From positions 2,604,001 to 2,668,000 of the forward strand of contig NZ_NESP01000001.1 of the NCBI RefSeq assembly GCF_003063475.1: a stretch of 64,000 nt of DNA, given 5' to 3'. The DNA comes from Limnohabitans curvus (GTDB taxonomy: Bacteria > Pseudomonadota > Gammaproteobacteria > Burkholderiales > Burkholderiaceae_C). Shown in pieces: positions 39,585 through 51,785 of this stretch. The position numbers and the translations under genes were made by a program. The stretch's first letter is position 1; every line of letters starts with the position of its first letter. The notes under the pieces are model-generated. The model did not search any database. It had not been told where the DNA came from and saw only the letters and a program-made list of their open reading frames with translations.

Positions 39585-40558
39585 TGTCTCAGTTGCATAA
39601 ATTTTTGTTCGATGGTTTGCCCGTGCGTGGCATGTTGGTGCAGCTCACCGATGTGTGGCAAGAGGTGATCAAGCGCCGTGCAGAGAACGTCGAAACAGGG
39701 CCGTATGCCGAGCCTGTGCGTCACTTGTTGGGTGAGATGACAGCCGCTGCCGTGTTGATGCAATCGAACATCAAATTCAACGGTGCCTTGGTCATGCAAA
39801 TTTTTGGCGATGGTCCGCTGAAGTTGGCGGTGGTCGAAGTCAATCCGAATTTGAGCCTGCGCGCCACGGCTAAAGTGGTGGGTGAGTTGGGCGATGCCAG
39901 CACCTTGCCTGAGATGGTGAACGTCAACAACGAAGGCCGCTGTGCCATCACCTTAGACCCACTCAACAAAATGCCAGGTCAACAGCCTTACCAAGGCGTG
40001 GTGCCGTTGTTTGACGACCATCGCAAGAAGTTGGATAAATTCAGCGACGTGCTGCAGCACTACATGCTGCAAAGCGAGCAGCTCGACACCACCTTGGTGT
40101 TGGCTGCCAATGACACCACCGCCGCTGGTTTGTTGATCCAGCGTTTGCCCATCAAAGGCGAAGGTAACTTGGCCGCGAAGGCGAGCATGGAAGACGAAGA
40201 CGAAATTGGCCGCAACGAAGACTACAACCGCATCTCCATCTTGGCCTCCAGCTTGACCGCTGATGAGCTACTCAACTTGGATGCTGAAACCATTTTGCGC
40301 CGCCTGTTCTGGGAAGAAAAGCTCGTGCGATTCGAGCCCCTCACGCCCAGCTTTGCCTGCTCGTGCAGTCGCGAACGTGTGAGCAACATGATTCGCAGCT
40401 TGGGCACCGAAGAAGTCGAAAGTATCTTGGCTGAACGCGGCGAGGTGGAAGTGGGCTGCGATTTTTGCGGTCAGCAATACCGCTACGACGCGGTAGATGC
40501 AGCGCATATTTTTACGGGCCTTGACATTCAGCCGCCCAGCCCCTCATCGCTGCAATAA
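39584..40558 (+). CDS. hslO: Redox-regulated chaperone Hsp33
   Basis: Hsp33 is activated by oxidation and unfolding and protects proteins during combined oxidative and heat stress. The 324-residue product starts at ATG 39584, sharing one base with the previous stop; a TTG one codon before is possible. The C-terminal redox switch has the four zinc cysteines in FACSCSRERV and VGCDFCGQQYRYD (CxC plus CxxC), as in the family. No sigma-32 promoter is seen directly upstream; it is probably read through from the gamma-CA gene. Confidence 0.95.
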   Translation: MSQLHKFLFDGLPVRGMLVQLTDVWQEVIKRRAENVETGPYAEPVRHLLGEMTAAAVLMQSNIKFNGALVMQIFGDGPLKLAVVEVNPNLSLRATAKVVGELGDASTLPEMVNVNNEGRCAITLDPLNKMPGQQPYQGVVPLFDDHRKKLDKFSDVLQHYMLQSEQLDTTLVLAANDTTAAGLLIQRLPIKGEGNLAAKASMEDEDEIGRNEDYNRISILASSLTADELLNLDAETILRRLFWEEKLVRFEPLTPSFACSCSRERVSNMIRSLGTEEVESILAERGEVEVGCDFCGQQYRYDAVDAAHIFTGLDIQPPSPSSLQ

Positions 40559-40591
40559 AACCCTGTTCAGGGCGTGAGCAAGCCCCTGAAC
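40557..40591 (-). terminator. Terminator overlapping the 3' end of the NadR-type gene
   Basis: GTTCAGGG (40565-40572) pairs with CCCTGAAC (40584-40591). On the minus strand it is followed shortly by TTTTATT. The upstream arm and loop encode the last residues of the NadR-type protein, and the stop codon lies within the hairpin. Confidence 0.6.
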
Positions 40592-41202
40592 AAGCGGTGT
40601 TCGCAGTCACCGTCACCGCAGGTTTCGCAGGGGCCGCTCCAACGTGTAGGCGGCTCGGGGCGCTCCAACTGTTTGGCCCATTGCGGTGCTTGGCGACCAA
40701 TGCAAAACAAGGCATTTTCTAAACGTTGCTCGCCTGTGCCGTACACCACCTGATAAGGCAAATTGCCTTGCGCCAGCAAGTGCCTGATTTTTTGGTCCAC
40801 GGGTTCGCGTACATGCGCGCCGACCCGTTGCAGCCCATCGCTGACCCACGCCAGATCTAGCCCTGTGAGTAGGGTGATATCAAACACAGCTTGGTGTTGC
40901 AACGCGAGTGCATCAAGGCTGTGGTCGTTGAAAATCATTTGGCTGTACACCGCGGTCATGAGTGGCGTGGTGTCTGCAATCACCACCGCATGCGCAGGCG
41001 CTGCCAGTACGTGGGCCATTTGCGTTTCAGCGATGTGCTGTTGTTCTTCAAACTCAGGTGTGCGGTTGTGGGTGTCGCACCATTCACGCAGGTATTCGTC
41101 TACGCGATGCACGGTTAAACCAGCGGCACGCAAGTGTGTGGTCAACGCCAAGGCCAGTTGCGACTTGCCTGTGCTTTCTGCGCCGAGCAACGCAATCTTC
41201 AT
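40567..41202 (-). CDS. NadR-type nicotinamide riboside kinase (P-loop ATPase)
   Basis: This 211-residue P-loop protein probably phosphorylates nicotinamide riboside to NMN, as the kinase domain of NadR does. It starts at ATG 41202 with MKIALLGAESTGKSQLALAL (Walker A at residues 7-14). VDEYLREWCDTHNRTPEFEE and VIADTTPLMTAVYSQMIF match the RNK fold. The NMN adenylyltransferase and helix-turn-helix domains of E. coli NadR are absent. An unusual C-terminal tail has CETCGDGDCEH, a possible metal site. The start overlaps pnuC (ATGA), which supports the NR salvage role. Confidence 0.85.
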   Translation of the reverse strand: MKIALLGAESTGKSQLALALTTHLRAAGLTVHRVDEYLREWCDTHNRTPEFEEQQHIAETQMAHVLAAPAHAVVIADTTPLMTAVYSQMIFNDHSLDALALQHQAVFDITLLTGLDLAWVSDGLQRVGAHVREPVDQKIRHLLAQGNLPYQVVYGTGEQRLENALFCIGRQAPQWAKQLERPEPPTRWSGPCETCGDGDCEHRLFRGLLTP

Positions 41203-41810
41203 GCGGGGTCTGCCTTGGTCCGCGAGGCCCAGGTGCGCCATCCCACCGCGCTCAAGGCGATGAACACCAAATAGAGCAGGGTGGTGAGCCACAAGGCTTT
41301 CCATGCAAACAGCCCTGCGGCCACGATATTGACGATGATCCAAACGGCCCAGTTTTCCAAGCGCTTGTGCGCCAGCAAATACTGGCCGACCAAACTGAAG
41401 GCGGTGGGGAATGCATCCCACCAAGGTACATCGGTGTCGGTAAAGTTCAGCAGCACGCCACCTGTGGCGAGCCAAAGCAGGGTGCCCATCCAGGCCAATG
41501 TGACGCGTTGACGTGGGGGCATGCGCGTGATGGGCAAGGGCTCGCCGTCCATGCCACGCAACCAGACCGACCAACCCCACATGGCCAGCACCGCAAAAAA
41601 CACTTGCAGCAACGCGTCACCATACAAACGCTGGGTCCAAAACAAAAAGAAATACAGGACCGAGCTGATGGCTGCCAAGGGCCAGCCCCAATGCAGCTCG
41701 ACGATGTTGCACAGAATCATCGCGAATGCCAGCAGCACAGCGATGAATTCAAGCCAAGAAGTGTCAAGGCCCCAGATGCTGAATGCGGTTGAGAAAAGGA
41801 ATTCGGTCAC
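41199..41810 (-). CDS. pnuC: Nicotinamide riboside transporter PnuC
   Basis: PnuC is a SWEET-like facilitator that takes up nicotinamide riboside; trapping by a downstream kinase drives the flow. The 203-residue product has about seven membrane segments and the family's aromatic-rich pattern: HWGWPLAAISSVLYFFLFWT, RLYGDALLQVFFAVLAMWGW and WWDAFPTAFSLVGQYLLAHK with RLENWAVWIIVNI. It overlaps ftsB upstream and the NadR-type kinase downstream by four bases each. The transporter and kinase together form a complete salvage unit. Confidence 0.93.
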   Translation of the reverse strand: MTEFLFSTAFSIWGLDTSWLEFIAVLLAFAMILCNIVELHWGWPLAAISSVLYFFLFWTQRLYGDALLQVFFAVLAMWGWSVWLRGMDGEPLPITRMPPRQRVTLAWMGTLLWLATGGVLLNFTDTDVPWWDAFPTAFSLVGQYLLAHKRLENWAVWIIVNIVAAGLFAWKALWLTTLLYLVFIALSAVGWRTWASRTKADPA

Positions 41811-42079
41811 TTCGCAATTTGCACGAAGACTTCGTTGGGTTTGACCATGCCAATTTCGGAGCGTGCGCGCTCTTCGACCATTTCCAGACCGTCTTTGAGA
41901 TCATGGAGTTCGGCGCCGAGTCGGTCATTGGCCAACTGCGCTGCAACGTTTTGTTGCTTTTGGTCTTTCAAAGTCTGACGTAGACGCATCACGTCAGGGA
42001 TGCTGCCGCGACCAAACCACAGCTGGCCCTGCAGCACAAGCAGCAGGGCAATCAGCACAAGGTGGAGTGGACGCAGCAT
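41807..42079 (-). CDS. ftsB: Cell division protein FtsB
   Basis: FtsB is a small bitopic protein that, with FtsL and FtsQ, activates septal peptidoglycan synthesis. The product is 90 residues from ATG 42079; GTG one codon before is possible. It has a short N-terminus, one membrane segment (LHLVLIALLLVLQGQLWFG) and a coiled coil (VMRLRQTLKDQKQQNVAAQL onwards). It ends RARSEIGMVKPNEVFVQIAK, a strong FtsB mark. It lies 9 bases after eno, the usual position, and overlaps pnuC. Confidence 0.93.
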   Translation of the reverse strand: MLRPLHLVLIALLLVLQGQLWFGRGSIPDVMRLRQTLKDQKQQNVAAQLANDRLGAELHDLKDGLEMVEERARSEIGMVKPNEVFVQIAK

Positions 42080-42088
42080 CACCAGCGA

Positions 42089-43387
<1,299 letters not shown>

Positions 43388-43427
43388 TCAAGTTTTTAAA
43401 AAGGGTTTGTGGCTGTGTGCAGAGCAC

Positions 43428-44285
43428 TCAAGCCTCAAAGTTGTTTTCTAAGAAAGGGTGTTTTTTGGTCACGGCATCGAGCTCGACCAAGGTTTCCAGC
43501 AAAGCCTTCATCTTGTTCAACGGCACGGCATTGGGCCCGTCTGACCATGCCTCTGCAGGGCAGGGGTGGGTTTCCATGAACAAACCGGCTACGCCAGCGG
43601 CCACGCCAGCGCGGGCCAGCACGGGCACCATCTCGCGAGCACCACCACTCACAGTGCCTTGGCCGCCAGGCTTTTGCACAGAGTGAGTCACATCAAACAC
43701 CACAGGCGCGCCAGACTTGCGCATTTCTGCCAAACTGGTCATGTCGGCCACAAGGTTGTTGTAGCCAAAGCTCACGCCGCGTTCGCAGGCCAAGAAGCTG
43801 TCTTCGGGCAGGCCGGCTTCGCGTGCGGCGTCACGGGCTTTGTCGATGACGTTTTTCATGTCCCAAGGGGCCAAGAACTGGCCCTTCTTGATGTTCACAG
43901 GCTTGCCCGATTGCGCCACAGCACGGATGAAGTCGGTTTGGCGGCACAAGAAAGCGGGTGTTTGCAACACATCAACCACGCTGGCCACGGTTTTGACCTG
44001 TGATGCGTCATGCACATCGGTGAGGATGGGTAGGTGCAATTGGCGTCGCACTTCGTCGAGAATTTTCAAGCCGGCATCCATGCCCACGCCGCGTTTGGTG
44101 CTGCCAGACGAGCGGTTGGCTTTGTCGAACGAGCCTTTGTAGATCAAAGGAATGCCCAAGCCCGCACAGATTTCTTTGAGCTGACCTGCCACGTCGATGG
44201 ACATTTCCAAGCCTTCGATCGAGCAGGTGCCTGCGATCAAAAAGAAAGGCTTGTTGAGGCCAACGTCAAATCCGCAAAGTTTCAT
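43428..44285 (-). CDS. kdsA: 3-deoxy-8-phosphooctulonate synthase (KDO8P synthase)
   Basis: KdsA condenses arabinose 5-phosphate and phosphoenolpyruvate into KDO8P for the lipopolysaccharide core. The 285-residue TIM barrel has [47 protein letters not shown] and [14 protein letters not shown]. Near the N-terminus it reads IAGTCSIEG with Cys21, the position where metal-dependent family members have Cys and metal-independent ones have Asn. It lies 24 bases after pyrG and is read in the pyrG-kdsA-eno-ftsB run. Confidence 0.97.
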   Translation of the reverse strand: MKLCGFDVGLNKPFFLIAGTCSIEGLEMSIDVAGQLKEICAGLGIPLIYKGSFDKANRSSGSTKRGVGMDAGLKILDEVRRQLHLPILTDVHDASQVKTVASVVDVLQTPAFLCRQTDFIRAVAQSGKPVNIKKGQFLAPWDMKNVIDKARDAAREAGLPEDSFLACERGVSFGYNNLVADMTSLAEMRKSGAPVVFDVTHSVQKPGGQGTVSGGAREMVPVLARAGVAAGVAGLFMETHPCPAEAWSDGPNAVPLNKMKALLETLVELDAVTKKHPFLENNFEA

Positions 44286-44309
44286 GGCTTGTCCCGTTTC
44301 TAAAAAGGT

Positions 44310-47243
<2,934 letters not shown>

Positions 47244-47322
47244 TTTCGCCAAACGTAGCAAACAAACGCCGCAAAGACGCCTCTTTAAATTTCCAACATC
47301 TATCCATTTCATCTGATTAAAA

Positions 47323-47772
47323 ATGAAACTCGACGTCAAAATACTCGATCCTCGCATGGCCGACCAACTCCCGCAATACGCCACGCCTGGCAGTGCCGGC
47401 TTGGACTTGCGTGCGTGTTTGGATGCACCCATCACACTAGAGCCCAACGCTTGGCAATTGGTGCCCACGGGCATTGCCATCCACTTGGCTGACCCAGCCT
47501 ACGCCGCGCTCATCTTGCCGCGCTCAGGCCTGGGTCATAAGCACGGCATCGTGTTGGGTAACCTCGTTGGTTTGATTGACAGCGATTACCAAGGCCAGCT
47601 GATGGTCAGCGCTTGGAATCGCAGCGATGTGGCGTTCACCTTGGAGCCCATGGAGCGTTTGGCTCAGCTGGTCATCGTGCCGGTGGTGCAAGCCCAGTTC
47701 AATGTGGTCAACGAATTTGCTGCACCGACCGAGCGCGGTGAGGGCGGTTATGGCTCGACGGGAAAAAAGTAA
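47323..47772 (+). CDS. dut: dUTP diphosphatase
   Basis: Dut hydrolyses dUTP to dUMP, keeping uracil out of DNA and feeding thymidylate synthesis. The 149-residue trimeric enzyme has all five motifs: [44 protein letters not shown] and the C-terminal [12 protein letters not shown] that closes over the active site. It lies 79 bases after coaBC. Only a weak ribosome binding site is seen before ATG 47323. It converges with the SlyD-like gene one base after its stop. Confidence 0.97.
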   Translation: MKLDVKILDPRMADQLPQYATPGSAGLDLRACLDAPITLEPNAWQLVPTGIAIHLADPAYAALILPRSGLGHKHGIVLGNLVGLIDSDYQGQLMVSAWNRSDVAFTLEPMERLAQLVIVPVVQAQFNVVNEFAAPTERGEGGYGSTGKK

Positions 47773-47773
47773 A

Positions 47774-48298
47774 TCAGTGCAATAAATCGTTGCCCGGCGC
47801 TTGGGCTTCGATCTTGAAAAAACCAGTGCCCAAAGTGCCGCGCTCTTGCTCTTCTTGCGTGGCTTCGCGCACCGATTGCACATCGAGGTGAATGCGAATC
47901 GCAATACCTGCCAGTGGGTGGTTGCCATCTAACACCACATGTTCGGGGTAGAGTTCGGTCACGGTGTAGAGCAAGTCTTGCGGGGCGTCTGGGTTGCAGC
48001 CAGCAGGCAGAGCGTGGCCTTCGACGGTGTGGCCTTCTTCCAACTCTTTAGGAAAGCTTGAGCGCGCCTCTAAAAACACCAAGTTTTCGTCGTAGTCGCC
48101 AAAGGCTTCTTCGGGTTCGAGTTGCAAGTCGAGGTGGTCGCCGACGCTGTGGCCTTGCAGAGCCTCTTCAATCTTGGCCAGCAAGTCATCGCCGCCCACC
48201 AAAAATTCAACGGGGCTGTCCAATTCGTCCAGCACCTCGCCCAAAGTGTCTTTCAAGGTCCAAGTTAAGCCGACCACGCAGTGTTGAGTAATTTCCAT
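47774..48298 (-). CDS. SlyD-like FKBP-type peptidyl-prolyl isomerase
   Basis: The 174-residue product starts MEITQHCVVGLTWTLKDTLG at ATG 48298; the frame is open upstream but overlaps the divergent oxygenase gene. The FKBP core reads EFLVGGDDLLAKIEEALQGH. An insert-in-flap chaperone domain follows (VFLEARSSFPKELEEGHTVE) with the closing NHPLAGIAIRIHLDVQSVRE. The His- and Cys-rich metal tail of E. coli SlyD is absent, so nickel handling is not indicated. The gene is acidic and probably cytoplasmic. Confidence 0.9.
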   Translation of the reverse strand: MEITQHCVVGLTWTLKDTLGEVLDELDSPVEFLVGGDDLLAKIEEALQGHSVGDHLDLQLEPEEAFGDYDENLVFLEARSSFPKELEEGHTVEGHALPAGCNPDAPQDLLYTVTELYPEHVVLDGNHPLAGIAIRIHLDVQSVREATQEEQERGTLGTGFFKIEAQAPGNDLLH

Positions 48299-48317
48299 AA
48301 GGCAAAATTGTCGCACG

Positions 48318-49448
48318 ATGCATGTGAACAAACCCCTGACCCTGCTCGGCGGCATCAGTCCCGCCGAATTCATGAACACCTATTGGCAGCGTAAGCCCTT
48401 GTTGGTGCGCCAAGCCATTCCCGAATTCAAAGCCTTGCTCAGCCGTCCTGAGCTGTTTGACTTGGCCGAACAAAACGAGGTTGAGTCCCGTTTGGTCATG
48501 GGGGCGAATGGCGGCCAACGCGATTGGCAAATGCAACGCGGCCCGTTCAAGCGCCGCGCCATCCCTAAGCTGACCGAACGCGATTGGACCTTGTTGGTGC
48601 AAGGCGTGGATTTGCACGACGACCGCGTGGCCGCTTTGATGCAGCAATTTCGCTTCATCCCAGACGCCCGTTTGGACGATGTGATGATCAGCTACGCCAC
48701 CGAAGGCGGCGGCGTGGGCCCGCACTTTGACAGCTACGACGTGTTCTTGCTGCAAGCCCACGGCCAACGCCGCTGGCGCATTGGCCGCCAAAAAGACTTG
48801 TCGCTCGTGCCCGATATGCCATTGAAAATTTTGGCCAACTTCAAGCCTGAACACGATTGGGTGCTCAACCCGGGTGACATGTTGTATTTGCCGCCGCGCT
48901 ACGCCCACGATGGCATTGCACAAGGCGAGTGCATGACCTATTCTGTGGGTTTTCGCGTGCCCCAAACAGGTGACTTGGCGCGTGAGTTGTTGGTGCGCTT
49001 GAGCGAAGGTGCGGAAGAGGCCGCTGGCTGCGATTTGTACAAAGACGCCGCTCAACCTGCGGTGTCTAAACCTGCCGCTATGCCCGAAGGTTTGGCTGAA
49101 TTCGCGATATCTGCGTTACAAAAAGCGCTGAAAGACCCCAAAGCCCTGCAGCGTGCTTTGGGTGAGTATTTGACGGAGCCCAAAGCCAATGTGTGGTTTG
49201 AGATCGGTGACGTGCCAAATAAGCTCAAATCACTGCGTTTAGACCGCCGAAGCAAGATGATGTATGACGCACATCACATCTTTTTGAATGGCGAAAGCTG
49301 GCGTGCGGCTGGCAAGGATGCAGCTTTGATGCGTCAATTGGCCGATGCACGTGAGTTGACCCAAGTGGAGCTCTTGAAGGCCAGCCCTGAAGCGCTCAAC
49401 TTGTTGATGGAGTGGTGTGACGATGGCTGGCTTCATTCAGGGGCTTGA
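48318..49448 (+). CDS. JmjC/cupin 2-oxoglutarate oxygenase, RoxA/YcfD-like
   Basis: This 376-residue protein is of the family that hydroxylates an arginine of ribosomal protein L16 in E. coli (YcfD, RoxA). The iron site is visible: GPHFDSYDVFLLQAHGQRRW gives H136 and D138, and the distal His is H197 in PPRYAHDGIAQGE. A dimerisation segment and a C-terminal winged-helix part follow (AEFAISALQKALKDPKALQR onwards). It is divergent from the SlyD-like gene, with 19 bases between starts. The substrate is inferred from the family only. Confidence 0.88.
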   Translation: MHVNKPLTLLGGISPAEFMNTYWQRKPLLVRQAIPEFKALLSRPELFDLAEQNEVESRLVMGANGGQRDWQMQRGPFKRRAIPKLTERDWTLLVQGVDLHDDRVAALMQQFRFIPDARLDDVMISYATEGGGVGPHFDSYDVFLLQAHGQRRWRIGRQKDLSLVPDMPLKILANFKPEHDWVLNPGDMLYLPPRYAHDGIAQGECMTYSVGFRVPQTGDLARELLVRLSEGAEEAAGCDLYKDAAQPAVSKPAAMPEGLAEFAISALQKALKDPKALQRALGEYLTEPKANVWFEIGDVPNKLKSLRLDRRSKMMYDAHHIFLNGESWRAAGKDAALMRQLADARELTQVELLKASPEALNLLMEWCDDGWLHSGA

Positions 49449-49483
49449 AATGAGCCAAGTTGACGCGAAGCTGACGTGGTTTT

Positions 49484-49511
49484 TTGTCATGCATAGGATT
49501 TACCCTATAAT
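49484..49511 (+). promoter_or_regulatory. Strong sigma-70 promoter for the small lipoprotein gene
   Basis: TTGTCA (49484-49489), 16-base spacer, TATAAT (49506-49511). The following GAGAGGCT is identical to the sequence after the carA -10. Confidence 0.75.
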
Positions 49512-49550
49512 GAGAGGCTGAGTTGGCGGGCTCGAGTCCATCAGCTCGGT

Positions 49551-49583
49551 TGTGGTGCAAACCACAGCAATTTCCGGAAATTG
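49551..49583 (+). promoter_or_regulatory. Two adjacent hairpins in the lipoprotein 5' UTR
   Basis: TGTGGT-GCAA-ACCACA (49551-49566) is followed after one base by the perfect 16-base palindrome CAATTTCCGGAAATTG (49568-49583). Both are transcribed from the promoter at 49484 and lie 28-61 bases before the start codon. Confidence 0.6.
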
Positions 49584-49611
49584 TTTTCATCCCCCTTTAA
49601 GGAATATCGAA

Positions 49612-49785
49612 ATGAACAAGTCAATCCTGTTGGCATCTTTGTTGGCTGCTGCCGCTCTCGTCGCTTGCGGCAAAAAAGAAGCTCCTGCTGTTGAAGCCGC
49701 TCCTGCTGCTTCTGCTGCTGTTGAAGCCGCTTCTGCTGTGGCTTCTGAAGCCGCTGCACCAGCATCTGACGCTGCCAGCAAGTAA
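49612..49785 (+). CDS. Small alanine-rich lipoprotein
   Basis: This is a 57-residue precursor with a type II signal peptide, MNKSILLASLLAAAALVACG, with lipobox LVAC and lipidated Cys19. The mature part (about 39 residues) is almost entirely Ala, Glu, Ser, Val and Pro, as repeats of EAAPAAS and EAASAVAS type, ending DAASK. AAGGA (49599-49603) lies 8 bases before ATG 49612; earlier in-frame sequence is UTR. It has its own strong promoter and its own terminator. Codons are biased to GCT and TCT, like rpsB and tsf here. Function is unknown. Confidence 0.8.
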   Translation: MNKSILLASLLAAAALVACGKKEAPAVEAAPAASAAVEAASAVASEAAAPASDAASK

Positions 49786-49805
49786 TCAGTTTTCGAACTG
49801 ACTGC

Positions 49806-49832
49806 AAAAGCCACCCTTTGGGTGGCTTTTTT
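49806..49832 (+). terminator. Hairpin terminator after the small lipoprotein gene
   Basis: AAAAGCCACCC-TTT-GGGTGGCTTTT followed by TT, 20 bases after the stop codon. Confidence 0.9.
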
Positions 49833-49851
49833 ATGGGCGTTTGATAACCGC

Positions 49852-50640
49852 TTAAACCACGAGCCAGTCGGAGCCTGTCAGCGGATCTGCCACGTCAATG
49901 TCCAAAGGCGAACACCCCATTGCTTCGCACAAGCTGGTGCGCGCCAGTTCGGGGGTGTTGTTGCGCTCACTCAAATGTGCCGCCAGGACGCAGCTTAACT
50001 GGTCGTGTTTGACGCGAGCCAATAAGTCGGCCGCGGCGTGGTTGGCCAAATGCCCCCAAGGGCCTGAGACGCGTTGCTTTAAAAAAACAGGGTAACCCGA
50101 GGCTTGCAGTAAATCAGGATCGTGGTTGGCTTCTAGTAGCAGGGCATGGCAGCCTTGCAATGACGCCACCACATGAGAAGACACGTGCCCCAAATCGGTG
50201 ATCACACCCAAATGCCGATGGCCATCGGTGCAGCGCAGCTGCAAGGGCTCGCGCGCATCGTGCGGCACCGTAAACGGCATCGCTTGCAAGTCGCCCAATT
50301 CGATGGCGCTGCCATCGCGCGCCACATTCAGCAAATGTTGATAAGGTGTCCATGCACCACCGTCACTCACGGCCAGCCATGTGCCTTGGCTCATCCACAG
50401 AGGTGTTGAATAACGTTTGATAAAGCTGCGTGCACAGCCAATGTGGTCGCCGTGTTCGTGGGTGATGAAGATGGCGTCAAGATCCTCGGCGCAGGTGCCC
50501 GCTTCGATGAGACGAGCCTCTAGATCACGCAGGCGAAGGCCGCAGTCGATGAGCAAGCGAGTGGTATGGGCGCCACTCTGGGCTTCAACCAAAGTGGCGT
50601 TGCCTGAGCTGCCGCTGCCCAGACTTTTAAAGCGCAACAT
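49852..50640 (-). CDS. MBL-fold metallohydrolase (YycJ/WalJ-like)
   Basis: This is a 262-residue metallo-beta-lactamase-fold enzyme. It opens MLRFKSLGSGSSGNATLVEA, typical of the YycJ/PhnP-like branch. The metal motif THEHGDHIG gives His61, His63, Asp65 and His66. Further ligands fit LEANHDPD and the C-terminal AAHLSERNNTP. Relatives have been proposed as nucleases or phosphodiesterases; the substrate here is unknown. It lies 24 bases after bamC, at the end of the minus-strand series that starts with the MFS gene. Confidence 0.85.
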   Translation of the reverse strand: MLRFKSLGSGSSGNATLVEAQSGAHTTRLLIDCGLRLRDLEARLIEAGTCAEDLDAIFITHEHGDHIGCARSFIKRYSTPLWMSQGTWLAVSDGGAWTPYQHLLNVARDGSAIELGDLQAMPFTVPHDAREPLQLRCTDGHRHLGVITDLGHVSSHVVASLQGCHALLLEANHDPDLLQASGYPVFLKQRVSGPWGHLANHAAADLLARVKHDQLSCVLAAHLSERNNTPELARTSLCEAMGCSPLDIDVADPLTGSDWLVV

Positions 50641-50664
50641 GGCGCGGGGTCAGGCCGACGCCAA

Positions 50665-51765
50665 TTAGCGCAAATCGTCAGCCAGCAGCTTCAAGATGCG
50701 CTGTGAAACAGGGCTGTTCTCTGTCGTACCTGCTGCGTTTTGCACCGTGACTTCGGCGGTGTTGTCTGTTTTACGCACAGCAATGCGGTACTTCACAGGG
50801 CCTGCGTCAGGTGTTGAGCCACTGAACATCTTGCTGAAGAAACCTTTTTCTTCTTTGGATGAGGTGTCCACATAGCGAACGAAGTAAATGCCTTGTGCGC
50901 GGTCGCGGTCTTCCACAGTGAAGCCTGTGCGGTCCAAAGCCAAGCCAACGCGACGCCATGCGACGTCAAACGAGTCGGGGATGTTCAGCAGTGTGGCACC
51001 GCCCTTGGTTACCAAAGTGGTTTTATTCGCCACGGTTTCTTGTGGCGTGATGCCAGCTTTCGCTTGTTCAGCGGAGACGCCAAGTTTGATCATCAAGCGG
51101 CTCAAGAATTCGGCTTCCAACTCAGGGTCATTTGGGCGCGGGACCCAAATCGTGCCAGATTTAGATTGGTCTTTGTATTCTTCGCTCATGCCACGGTGGG
51201 TCACGAAGATGTCAACGCCGCCAGTGCTGTTTCGCTCAATGCGCGTGCGGAATTTGTCACGCTCGCCAGACGAATACAAGCCGTCCAGAACTTTTCCCAA
51301 GGAACGACGCAGAAAGTCTTGTGGAATCTTGGCGCGGTTCTCAGCCCATTCGGTTTCGAGCAAGCCAATTTGTTGCTGCTCAATCACGTACTCAAAACCA
51401 TTTTCTTTCCAAAACCCTTGCACGATGGGCCACACCACGTCGGCTGAACGGTTGACCACCAGCCAGCGTTGCTTGCCATCACGTTCAATGCGCACGTCGT
51501 TCACTTGCTTGGCTGCTGTGGCCGCCACAGGCGCTACAGGACGCACGCCCATGCTGCTGGCTGTGACAGAACCGCCAGGAACGGCATAACGCGTGTCGCG
51601 TGTGAGTTGGGTCAGATCGGGTGGAATATCCAGGGCCACAACCTTGGTGCCACCTTCTGTTTTGTAGTTGACCTTGTCACCATCCATGATGGAGGAGCAA
51701 CCGCTGAGCACCACCAAGGTGGTCAACGCAACTGCTGCACGATTCGAAGTAAAAGAAATTTTCAC
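50665..51765 (-). CDS. bamC: Outer membrane protein assembly lipoprotein BamC
   Basis: BamC is a lipoprotein of the BAM complex. I place the start at GTG 51765, since no ATG is suitable; a long in-frame extension upstream runs antisense-like through dapA and is rejected. This gives 366 residues with lipobox LSGC (Cys23). The mature N-terminus KVNYKTEGGTKVVALDIPPD is the conserved BamD-binding segment. Two helix-grip domains follow (RWLVVNRSADVVWPIVQGFW; LLNIPDSFDVAWRRVGLALD). It lies 20 bases after dapA, the classic dapA-bamC order. Confidence 0.93.
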   Translation of the reverse strand: MKISFTSNRAAVALTTLVVLSGCSSIMDGDKVNYKTEGGTKVVALDIPPDLTQLTRDTRYAVPGGSVTASSMGVRPVAPVAATAAKQVNDVRIERDGKQRWLVVNRSADVVWPIVQGFWKENGFEYVIEQQQIGLLETEWAENRAKIPQDFLRRSLGKVLDGLYSSGERDKFRTRIERNSTGGVDIFVTHRGMSEEYKDQSKSGTIWVPRPNDPELEAEFLSRLMIKLGVSAEQAKAGITPQETVANKTTLVTKGGATLLNIPDSFDVAWRRVGLALDRTGFTVEDRDRAQGIYFVRYVDTSSKEEKGFFSKMFSGSTPDAGPVKYRIAVRKTDNTAEVTVQNAAGTTENSPVSQRILKLLADDLR

Positions 51766-51785
51766 AGCCAAGGCCTTTTTAACAA

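Noticed and set aside
49587..49814. A minus-strand frame opposite the Ala-rich lipoprotein
   Set aside because: Repetitive GCT/GAA codons produce open frames on the other strand. The plus-strand frame has the lipobox, ribosome site, promoter and terminator.
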